A model generated the notes under the pieces. The model saw nothing but the letters and a program-made list of their open reading frames with translations. It made no database searches and had not been told where the DNA came from. A program made the translations under genes and the position numbers. Below are positions 6,841 to 12,898 of a stretch of 12,963 nt of DNA, piece by piece (position 1 is the stretch's first letter; each line of letters begins with the position of its first letter). Location: the NCBI GenBank assembly GCA_964532865.1, contig CAZHJA010000023.1, positions 1 to 12,963 of the forward strand, given 5' to 3'. This stretch comes from CAZHJA01 sp964532865 (GTDB lineage Bacteria; Patescibacteriota; Microgenomatia; UBA1406; GWC2-37-13).

Positions 6841-7104
6841 TTAGCGATAAAGTTCTTCCAAAAGTGTATTTACTGATTCTGCAACTTTTGGATGAGTATT
6901 TTTCGCAATTTCAAATCGAAGTAGAACTGCGTTGATGTCCGGATCTTTTTTATCTTCCAGCTTGTTAAAATAATAATCTGCCAGTCTTAAAACAGACACG
7001 GGCTTTTTGTTTATATAAGTCGCTGTCATTGCAGCTAATAATTGTTTTACTTCTTTTTTATAACCTAAGCGTAATATTTTACCATCCATTATTTGTTTGA
7101 ACAT
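6841..7104 (-). CDS. small protein of unknown function (87 aa), downstream partner of a mini-metallopeptidase
   Basis: I do not recognise this protein. It is soluble and helical, with no signal sequence. It begins MFKQIMDGKILRLGYKKEVK, continues with SVLRLADYYFNKLEDKKDPD and ends in a helix VAESVNTLLEELYR. A GTG at 7113 would add three residues, but GAGGTG (7116-7111) is a good Shine-Dalgarno sequence placed 6 nt before the ATG at 7104, so that ATG is the better start. The gene follows the HELLH protein closely (15 nt from its stop), and the two are almost certainly co-transcribed. The frame is continuous with the upstream gene apart from its TAA stop. An accessory or substrate protein of the peptidase is possible. 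Confidence 0.65.
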   Translation of the reverse strand: MFKQIMDGKILRLGYKKEVKQLLAAMTATYINKKPVSVLRLADYYFNKLEDKKDPDINAVLLRFEIAKNTHPKVAESVNTLLEELYR

Positions 7105-7110
7105 TTCCGG

Positions 7111-7116
7111 CACCTC
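7111..7116 (-). promoter_or_regulatory. ribosome binding site deciding the ATG at 7104
   Basis: GAGGTG on the minus strand matches the anti-Shine-Dalgarno core and sits 6 nt from the ATG at 7104. A GTG that could be mistaken for the start (7113) is part of this site. Confidence 0.6.
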
Positions 7117-7119
7117 AGT

Positions 7120-7701
7120 TTAAGTTTCCTCATGAATTCTTAATATCTCTGTAGCTGCTTCATTTAAGTAATGACATGTTCCCAATTCACCTTGTAAACC
7201 AGAATGGTTATTATCAAGTTTCGAAAGACCATGTAAAAGTTCATGTTTAAGTGTTTTTATTACTTTTTCTCTCGAAGCGTCATTTCCAACTTTAATCGTA
7301 ATTTTTAATCTGCCATCTATTCTTTGACAAGTACCTCCAAATTTTAAAATATTTTCTGCAAGCTCTTCGTGCATGGCAATTTGCTTTTGTTGAATTTCCT
7401 TTACTGTAGTTCCCAAAGCTTGAGCAACAGCCTCAAGTTCTGGTGAAGATTCAACTACGGATTGTTCTTTTAAAACTCCTGTTTTTTCAAGATCAGTCAT
7501 AACTTCTTTTTTAAAAGCTTCAGGTTCTAAAAAAAGAAATTGTGCTGATTTAACCCTTTCTTTTTGTTCTGGGGGAATATTATAATAATCTCCCAATTGA
7601 TCTATCAATGTTTCTATTTGAGCTGGCGCTATTTCTATAGCAGGAGCAACTTGTTCTGTTGGATCGGTAGCAACCTCTGTTATTTCTGACGCTTCACTCA
7701 T
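7120..7701 (-). CDS. putative zinc metallopeptidase with HELLH motif (mini-gluzincin-like)
   Basis: This 193-aa soluble protein carries HELLH at 153-157, the zinc-binding HExxH of metallopeptidases, followed 24 residues later by NEAATE (180-185). There a Glu (181 or 185) would be the third zinc ligand, the gluzincin arrangement. The first 25 residues are acidic, Ala/Pro/Glu-rich and probably disordered. The middle (about 27-120) is helical, and strand RLKITIKVGND precedes the active-site helix, as in minimal zincins. No signal peptide or membrane segment is visible, so it would act in the cytoplasm unless exported otherwise. A DIY-type substrate inference is not possible. It forms an operon with the 87-aa gene. 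A TGTTAGAAT (minus strand, 7736-7728) is a possible extended -10, 26 nt before the ATG. Confidence 0.7.
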   Translation of the reverse strand: MSEASEITEVATDPTEQVAPAIEIAPAQIETLIDQLGDYYNIPPEQKERVKSAQFLFLEPEAFKKEVMTDLEKTGVLKEQSVVESSPELEAVAQALGTTVKEIQQKQIAMHEELAENILKFGGTCQRIDGRLKITIKVGNDASREKVIKTLKHELLHGLSKLDNNHSGLQGELGTCHYLNEAATEILRIHEET

Positions 7702-7796
7702 TTTACTTTTTAATATTTAGTAACTTAATTCTAACATTTTCCATTTGAATAAGTTTAGAACCATATTTTTTTCTTTAGCATTTCAAAATATTTCCC

Positions 7797-7826
7797 TTGA
7801 CAAAGATTGAAAAAATATGAAATAAT
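7797..7826 (+). promoter_or_regulatory. promoter of the TSP1-like surface protein operon
   Basis: A perfect TTGACA (7797-7802) is followed after 18 nt by AATAAT (7821-7826). The ATG at 7839 lies 12 nt further, leaving a leader of about 6 nt. The GAAAGAAG before the ATG is a poor Shine-Dalgarno site. Confidence 0.55.
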
Positions 7827-7838
7827 GAAAGAAGATTA

Positions 7839-9824
7839 ATGTTAAGCAAAAAAAAGAAAACAAGGTTTTTAATAGAGAAACCAAAAGTAGTTAGCTTTAT
7901 ATCTTTACTTATTATTATTGCTTTAATTTTTTTTAACACTTCTTACCTTAATATTTTTAATCCGCAAAGAAAGAACTTATCAGACTTTAATAAAACAAGT
8001 CAAAGTTTTTATAAAGAATACAAGAAGCTACAAGAAGAAAGAGTTAGATTAGCCTCTTTAGGATACAAAGAAAGTAGTCAAAAAGACCTGTTAAATCAGA
8101 TGAACAAAATGCACAAGCAAGCTGAAAAAACATATCAGCAAATGATAGCCTTATATAATATTTCTAAAAAAATAAATGTTGAACCAGACTCAACTAGCCA
8201 GACATTTTTAGCAAAACCAGTTTATGCAGGAGCTTTGACAGATTTTACCAAAAATGTAATTTGGAATTTGCCTGTTGTTAGCCGTTTGGCTCATGGATTT
8301 GACTCAACTACTGATCATCTGCGTTTGGGACTGTATAAAGGATATTTTAATGCGAAAGATAGTGGTTTACCAGAAGCACCTATTCAATATTTAGATATTT
8401 TCAAAAGCAGAGGTTTGGAAAAACCAGAAGATATTTTAACAGCTCCAGCTGAAGTTGTTACTGCCATTCAACAGAGAATGCTTGGACATGAAGTTGGAGA
8501 TTACAGCGAAGTTGATTTAGCAAAAGCTGCAGTAAAAAGCGGTATAGGTGGGGTAAAAGCCTACTTTGATGGAATTTTAGTAGTTACTGGAGCTAAAAGT
8601 ATTGATGTAAAAGGAGAAGTGCTTAATCAACTTGGAATTCCTCCTGATTTGCAGGAATTTGTAAAAATCAAACTGGGTTCATCTACAGCTGGAGAATATA
8701 TAGCAGATAAGGCAAAAGAGAAATTATTAGAATTATATGAATATATTTTAACTCCAGCTGAAATTGATGCTATTATGAATGAAGATACAGAAGAAATCAA
8801 AAAAATAATACTCAGGGCAAAAGGAGAAAAAATTGAACCAGAAGACAATAAAGACGAATCAAATATAAAAACAATTCTTGCTCTTTCAGATGAGGCTTTA
8901 AATATGAGCAAACAAATAGCAGAGCAAAATAATATTGATAAGGACACACTATATCATAACTGGCCTAAAGAAATTCAAAGAGAGCTTGCACTAAAACTTA
9001 ATGAAGAAGAAGAAAAAAAGCCTTTATTGATAAGTAGCAAAACAAAAAGCGGTAGTATAACTCCCTATCTTATTCCATCTGGTATGTGGCAAGTACTTAC
9101 TAGCTCACAAGGAAATATCCCTACATTTATTAGAAATGTTAAGAAAGAACAAGGCAGAACATCATCTTTAATTAACTTAGTTACGAGATTAAAAAATGCT
9201 AAAAAGGCAGCTGGAATTTTAGAACAAGAATCAGCTACATTTGAGCAAATAGAAGATGAAGGATTATTAGAAGGTGTAGAACTGGAAAGTGATAATAAGC
9301 AAGGAAGTTATAAAAAAGATACTGGTATGCAAAAAATACTTAATCCACTTATTGAATTTATTAAAAATCCACCATGGAAAAACTTTGGACAAAAGAGCGC
9401 GTGTGAGCCAAATTGGAAATGTACTGATTGGGCGCCATGTATTAAAGGAGATATACAAATGAGAAATTGTACAGATGTTAACGGTTGTGGCTACAAAGTT
9501 GATAAAGACATGCTGTTTCGTCCATGCCTAGAAAATAATCAACAAGATAACTATGAGCAAGAAGAAAAAGACGTGCAATGTATTCCTGATTGGCAATGTT
9601 CTGCTTGGTCAGCATGTACAAATAGTTTGCAGAACAGAGATTGTCAAGACAAGAATAATTGTAATACTAATCAATCTAAGCCAGAAATATCACAAGCCTG
9701 CCAAGATAGTTCGAGTAATAGCTCAAATAGTGGTGGTACTGGTGAGGCAAAACGTGACTGTAGTAGTTCATATGGATTGTTAAAAGCCATATGTGAAGGC
9801 CATAGGCCAACTCAATCAAGGTAG
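7839..9824 (+). CDS. membrane-anchored surface protein with two thrombospondin type-1-like repeats
   Basis: This 661-aa protein is probably displayed outside the cell. A basic N-terminus (KKKKTRF) precedes one membrane helix at about 17-33. A charged, coiled-coil-prone region follows (about 45-110), then a helical body I do not recognise (about 130-420) that includes GLPEAPIQYLDIF, DLAKAAVKSGIGG and LTPAEIDAIM. The C-terminal part carries two cysteine repeats of the form C-x3-WxCxxWxxC...R-x-C...C: residues 522-563 and 581-621, each with six cysteines. These resemble the TSP1-like modules of CPR and archaeal surface proteins. The tail is Ser/Asn/Gly-rich with two more cysteines (about 640 and 651). 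Oxidising conditions outside the membrane would allow disulfides. Adhesion to a host or neighbour cell is a guess. The next gene follows after 58 nt. Confidence 0.75.
   Translation: MLSKKKKTRFLIEKPKVVSFISLLIIIALIFFNTSYLNIFNPQRKNLSDFNKTSQSFYKEYKKLQEERVRLASLGYKESSQKDLLNQMNKMHKQAEKTYQQMIALYNISKKINVEPDSTSQTFLAKPVYAGALTDFTKNVIWNLPVVSRLAHGFDSTTDHLRLGLYKGYFNAKDSGLPEAPIQYLDIFKSRGLEKPEDILTAPAEVVTAIQQRMLGHEVGDYSEVDLAKAAVKSGIGGVKAYFDGILVVTGAKSIDVKGEVLNQLGIPPDLQEFVKIKLGSSTAGEYIADKAKEKLLELYEYILTPAEIDAIMNEDTEEIKKIILRAKGEKIEPEDNKDESNIKTILALSDEALNMSKQIAEQNNIDKDTLYHNWPKEIQRELALKLNEEEEKKPLLISSKTKSGSITPYLIPSGMWQVLTSSQGNIPTFIRNVKKEQGRTSSLINLVTRLKNAKKAAGILEQESATFEQIEDEGLLEGVELESDNKQGSYKKDTGMQKILNPLIEFIKNPPWKNFGQKSACEPNWKCTDWAPCIKGDIQMRNCTDVNGCGYKVDKDMLFRPCLENNQQDNYEQEEKDVQCIPDWQCSAWSACTNSLQNRDCQDKNNCNTNQSKPEISQACQDSSSNSSNSGGTGEAKRDCSSSYGLLKAICEGHRPTQSR
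9402..9701 (+). repeat. two tandem TSP1-like cysteine modules in the surface protein
   Basis: Both modules share the order C-x3-W-x-C-x2-W-x2-C, then Q-x-R-x-C (QMRNC; QNRDC) and C-x-D-x-N-x-C, ending at a final Cys. Spacing between the first three cysteines is identical (6 and 6). They are joined by a 17-residue acidic linker. The match is at protein level; the DNA copies are diverged. Confidence 0.65.
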
Positions 9825-9869
9825 TGTGAAAGATAATAAATTAATTATTAAAAATTATAAAATAAACTG

Positions 9870-9875
9870 AAAGGA
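9870..9875 (+). promoter_or_regulatory. ribosome binding site of the 156-aa gene
   Basis: AAAGGA lies 7 nt before the ATG at 9883, a good Shine-Dalgarno site. It contrasts with the first gene of the operon, which lacks one. Confidence 0.55.
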
Positions 9876-9882
9876 AATTTAT

Positions 9883-10353
9883 ATGTTAAATAAAAAAGTT
9901 CTAATTGGAGTCTTTATTATAGCTGTTGTAGTTGGTGGAATAATCTTTTTAAGCAAGAAACCTAATGATAAAAATCTTATACAGCCTAAAAAAATCTTAA
10001 CTAAACAACAAAATGTTCATTCAGTACAACCTAAAAATGTAGTTTTAGCATATATGAAATCAACTTTAGGTACGCTTCCTGATTCATTTATTGATTATGA
10101 AATAGCCAAAGAATTTCTTTCTGAAAATCTGGCTCAACAATTTAAAGACCCAAGCTTTATTCCTACAAGCTATGGAATTCAACAAGGACCTGATAAAGTA
10201 GAAATCTCTGATGAATCTATTAATAATAATTCAGCAAAAGTTATTGTTAATGCTTTTTATGGTGAAGAGATTGGGTTGTCTTGGACTTTTTATTTAGAAG
10301 AAGATGAAGACGGTCTTTGGAAAATAACAAAAATAGAAAATGAGGGCAAGTAA
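9883..10353 (+). CDS. small membrane-anchored extracytoplasmic protein of unknown function
   Basis: This 156-aa protein has a signal anchor at about residues 5-24 (KVLIGVFIIAVVVGG) followed by a Lys/Gln-rich linker. The outer domain starts near residue 50 with VVLAYMKSTLGTLPD and ends with a pair of strands, SAKVIVNAFYGE and LSWTFYLEEDEDGLWKITKIE. This ending ('...W.I..I') resembles the last strands of NTF2-like or DUF4878-type domains of exported lipoproteins, but there is no lipobox cysteine. It probably shares the transcript of the TSP1-like protein. It ends 5 bp from the convergent gene. Confidence 0.65.
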   Translation: MLNKKVLIGVFIIAVVVGGIIFLSKKPNDKNLIQPKKILTKQQNVHSVQPKNVVLAYMKSTLGTLPDSFIDYEIAKEFLSENLAQQFKDPSFIPTSYGIQQGPDKVEISDESINNNSAKVIVNAFYGEEIGLSWTFYLEEDEDGLWKITKIENEGK

Positions 10354-10358
10354 AACAA

Positions 10359-10913
10359 TTACTGTATAGGTATTGGAAGCCATTCTTCAGCTCCTGGTGG
10401 ACGAAAATCAACATTATATACTACTCCCTGGTCTGAAGAGCCATCAAAATATATCCAAATTCGCAATTGAACTTCTTCAATTGAAAGTGCTTGGATTTGT
10501 CCATCATTTTTATCTCTTAAAGTAATTTGCCAGTTTTGATTTTTTAACTCTTTCTCATAAAAGTCAAGTACTTGTTTGGCTGTAACTCCAGTTTCTGTTT
10601 CATAAGATGCTTGTACTCCATCTCCTTTAGTTAAGTATCGGGACATTTCTGTAATGTTAGGATAAAAAGGAAGGGCGTCATAATAGGTTGAGTTTTGAGT
10701 TGTTTTAACGGAAGAATTATTGTTTTCTTTTTTAGTTGGTTCAAGATTTAGGGTTTTATCTTTTTTAATACCTTTTTGCTTTTTTGTAAATAAATTATTA
10801 ATTTCTAAACTAAAAACATTATATATAGTTAATCCCCCAAGAAGTAAAACAACTCCTATTAAAATTAAAGGGAGAAAATTCATTTTGCTTTTTTTTGTAT
10901 TTGATTTAATCAT
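10359..10913 (-). CDS. small membrane-anchored protein with a YP...FY...GW outer domain
   Basis: This 184-aa protein is counted from ATG 10913. An upstream in-frame start at 10988 would overlap the end of the preceding gene by about 70 nt, whereas the ATG at 10913 has AAAGGA 6 nt upstream and follows the preceding TAA by 1 nt. One membrane helix (about 12-30) is followed by a Lys/Asn/Thr-rich linker. The outer domain begins DALPFYPNITEM, and TAKQVLDFYEKELKNQNWQI carries the recurring 'V..FY...L...GW'-like pattern of small exported domains (NW here). It ends in a strand pair and a proline-rich tail (PPGAEEWLPIPIQ). The function is unknown. It is translationally coupled to the upstream anchored protein. 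Confidence 0.7.
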   Translation of the reverse strand: MIKSNTKKSKMNFLPLILIGVVLLLGGLTIYNVFSLEINNLFTKKQKGIKKDKTLNLEPTKKENNNSSVKTTQNSTYYDALPFYPNITEMSRYLTKGDGVQASYETETGVTAKQVLDFYEKELKNQNWQITLRDKNDGQIQALSIEEVQLRIWIYFDGSSDQGVVYNVDFRPPGAEEWLPIPIQ

Positions 10914-10914
10914 A

Positions 10915-11883
10915 TTATTTCCTTTCTTTAGTACAAAGCCAAACAAAGCTGTCTTGGTCTTTACTATCTTTGCATAATTTTTTTTCACATGAATATTCTT
11001 TTGATTCTAAATTATTTTTTTGATCAATTGTTTCTTTTGATAGATATTTATAATCATTATATTCTAGTTCGCAATCCCACTCAACAGATTTAACAGCAGG
11101 TTCAGCTTGAATACTGGTTTCTTGTTCTGTTTTTTCAAATTCATATGGCATAGGATAACAAATGTAACCTATATTTTCTAAGTCTTTAACTCTTTTAGGT
11201 AAGCGGTTAATATCCCATGCTTCTCGACTAGTAATTGTTACTTCTGTATATGATTTGTCAATAAAGAATAGTTTATCACGCAAAGGTGTAGTAGTTCCTT
11301 CTAGTAGGTTTATACATGAAATATTAGTTTTATCAAATGACAAAATATCCTTAGCATCAACATTTTTAAAACTTTTTACCATTCGCCTAAAATCTTTTTG
11401 AAAATTATCTCTTACATCTTTATTTTCATAAGTGCAAAAAAAGCCTCTACCCGTTTTGTCATCAAGCATGCTGTAAACTGCGTCTTTGATTTGATTATCT
11501 TCTGTTTCCAATACAATTTCTATAGCAAGCTGATCAGCAAGAGTAGTTTTACTTTGTTTTATTATTTTAGAGTCTTTTGTTAACCACTTTATAAATTCAT
11601 CTAATGTTTGTGGATCTCCATCATCTGTAATAAGTACATTTTCAAAACCATAAGCATAGCAGCTAATTTTATTATCAGGAGAAAACATTTCTCTTCCAGC
11701 ATTATTAAGTTCTTGTTCTCCTAATTTCCATTGGGGCGGAAAATCTATTTTAAAAGCATAGCGTGAGTTTTTGTAAACAAGCCATTTTTGTGGAGAGATA
11801 AGAGTGGTATATGTAGAGTAAACGCCTAAGAAGACAAAAATCAAAATAGCTAAGCCAATTATTATTTTTACAGCTTTTTTCAT
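10915..11883 (-). CDS. membrane-anchored protein with PsbP/DUF1795-like N-terminal outer domain
   Basis: This 322-aa protein starts at ATG 11883; the TTG directly before it is ignored. A signal anchor spans about residues 5-24. The outer part begins with VYKNSRYAFKIDFPPQWKL, the 'Y.N..YGF.I.YP..W' opening of PsbP/DUF1795-type domains, and runs to about residue 175 (FRRMVKSFKNV, the usual closing helix). A second region (about 185-245) contains two cysteines. The C-terminus (about 265-322) has five more (WDCELEY, YSCEKKLC, WLC) and may form a disulfide-bonded module. It is first in a two-gene operon with the 184-aa protein. The binding partner is unknown. Confidence 0.7.
   Translation of the reverse strand: MKKAVKIIIGLAILIFVFLGVYSTYTTLISPQKWLVYKNSRYAFKIDFPPQWKLGEQELNNAGREMFSPDNKISCYAYGFENVLITDDGDPQTLDEFIKWLTKDSKIIKQSKTTLADQLAIEIVLETEDNQIKDAVYSMLDDKTGRGFFCTYENKDVRDNFQKDFRRMVKSFKNVDAKDILSFDKTNISCINLLEGTTTPLRDKLFFIDKSYTEVTITSREAWDINRLPKRVKDLENIGYICYPMPYEFEKTEQETSIQAEPAVKSVEWDCELEYNDYKYLSKETIDQKNNLESKEYSCEKKLCKDSKDQDSFVWLCTKERK
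10920..10925 (-). promoter_or_regulatory. ribosome binding site deciding the ATG at 10913
   Basis: AAAGGA on the minus strand, 6 nt before the ATG, lies within the last codons of the upstream gene. It supports the short start and translational coupling. Confidence 0.6.
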
Positions 11884-12036
11884 CAATAATTTTTATGATA
11901 TATAAAATCTTAGTTGTTTGCAAATTATTTATTAAATTCTATTCTAGTTTAAAGCGATACAACTTCTTTCTATATATTTCTCATACCCAAATCTCATAAA
12001 GTGTATAGTATGTCTTGGACACCGCAGATTACTAAT

Positions 12037-12065
12037 TTGCTATAGGATAGTTTATATGGTACAAT
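12037..12065 (+). promoter_or_regulatory. promoter of the secreted cysteine-containing protein
   Basis: TTGCTA (12037-12042) lies 17 nt before TACAAT (12060-12065), with an extended TGG before the -10. Transcription would start near 12072, giving a leader of about 53 nt, longer than at most other genes here. The rest of the 241-bp divergent gap (11884-12124) shows no gene; the minus-strand gene's promoter is not clear. Confidence 0.5.
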
Positions 12066-12124
12066 ATATATTGTTATATTTTAAGCTTTTGAGATAATAA
12101 AGCAAAGAAATTTAAATAAATCAT

Positions 12125-12685
12125 ATGGGTAATGAAAGATTAAAAGTAATGGTTAAAGAGAAAGGGCCTAGAATATTATTAGCAGTAGGATTAATTGGAG
12201 CGGCACTTCTTTGTCCAATAGTTTCAATTTCTAATGTTGAAGCTCAATCTCCAGATTGTACTGATGAGCAAAAGCAGACTGTAAATGTGGTTCGTGGAAA
12301 CGGACAATACGGAACTATTGATGTTGGGGATCTTGCAGCAATTGGGTATGAGATTCCATTTGATATTGGAAAATTAGCATTAGCAGCTACTTGTTATGGT
12401 CAAGAAGTTGAGGAAGGTTGTCTACTAGAAGAAGGTACCGAGGTTCGTCCACGTTGTGACCATGGTATAGAACAATGCGGTGTTTTAGATAGTCAACCAT
12501 TATTCTATATTCCTGGAAATACAACTGGGATTGCAGTTAGTTTTTTAACAACGGCCTTAGGTGGTAAAATTAAAGCTGGAGGAGATTTACAAACTAGTAG
12601 TTTGGGGAGTTCGTGTAGAGTAAAACCACTAGTCGGAGAACCTGGATGGATTGAGAGAGAAGATATTTTTAAAGTAGAAAAATAA
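12125..12685 (+). CDS. secreted protein of unknown function with six cysteines
   Basis: This 186-aa protein has a classical signal peptide: basic residues 1-16, a hydrophobic core at about 17-33, and a likely signal peptidase I site after VEA (residue 40). The mature part has six cysteines (45, 90, 99, 111, 118, 164), an even number consistent with disulfides. The ending, CRVKPLVGEPGWIEREDI (164-181), resembles the last strands of bacterial SH3 domains ('...G.GWV....L'), which bind cell-wall peptides, but the rest does not clearly fit. A second group is FDIGKLALAATCYG. No Shine-Dalgarno sequence is visible before the ATG. I do not recognise a family. Confidence 0.65.
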   Translation: MGNERLKVMVKEKGPRILLAVGLIGAALLCPIVSISNVEAQSPDCTDEQKQTVNVVRGNGQYGTIDVGDLAAIGYEIPFDIGKLALAATCYGQEVEEGCLLEEGTEVRPRCDHGIEQCGVLDSQPLFYIPGNTTGIAVSFLTTALGGKIKAGGDLQTSSLGSSCRVKPLVGEPGWIEREDIFKVEK

Positions 12686-12833
12686 GAAAGAATACTTTAA
12701 AGACATTTTTTAATTTCCTTCATTGAAAAAGACAACTAAGATAATATTTGTTTTCATAATAACAATCTTCATTATTTTAAATAAAAGGATATAAAAGTAT
12801 ATTTATAATATTTTTAATATTCAAAAAATCCTC

Positions 12834-12863
12834 TTGACAAAGTGAACATTTGTTTACTAAAAT
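12834..12863 (+). promoter_or_regulatory. promoter of the lexA-like gene
   Basis: A perfect TTGACA (12834-12839) is followed after 18 nt by TAAAAT (12858-12863). An operator palindrome fills the spacer and a second covers the start region. Transcription would begin near 12870. Confidence 0.65.
12842..12857. promoter_or_regulatory. SOS-box-like operator 1
   Basis: GTGAACATTTGTTTAC is a near-perfect inverted repeat with a 4-nt centre, close to the Gram-positive LexA box (GAAC-N4-GTTY). It sits between the -35 and -10, where a bound repressor would block RNA polymerase. Confidence 0.65.
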
Positions 12864-12865
12864 AA

Positions 12866-12881
12866 GTAAACAGTCGTTTAC
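12866..12881. promoter_or_regulatory. SOS-box-like operator 2
   Basis: GTAAACAGTCGTTTAC is a perfect 6-bp inverted repeat with a 4-nt centre, centred 24 bp from operator 1 and covering the expected transcription start. The two sites share the GTRAAC-N4-GTTTAC pattern. Confidence 0.65.
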
Positions 12882-12898
12882 AAGTTTTAATTTAATTT

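Noticed and set aside
8627..8947. Open frame of 106 codons on the minus strand inside the TSP1-like protein gene
   Set aside because: It is the antisense shadow of a Lys/Glu/Ile-rich coding sequence and has no promoter or ribosome binding site.
10914..10988. Longer start for the 184-aa protein, adding 25 residues
   Set aside because: It would overlap the end of the upstream gene by about 70 nt, has no ribosome binding site, and places odd residues before the membrane anchor. The ATG at 10913 has AAAGGA at the right distance.
12723..12794. TTG-initiated 23-aa hydrophobic peptide (MKKTTKIIFVFIITIF...)
   Set aside because: It looks like a signal peptide fragment, but it has no ribosome binding site, no following coding sequence and a non-ATG start. 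AT-rich DNA readily encodes such hydrophobic runs.
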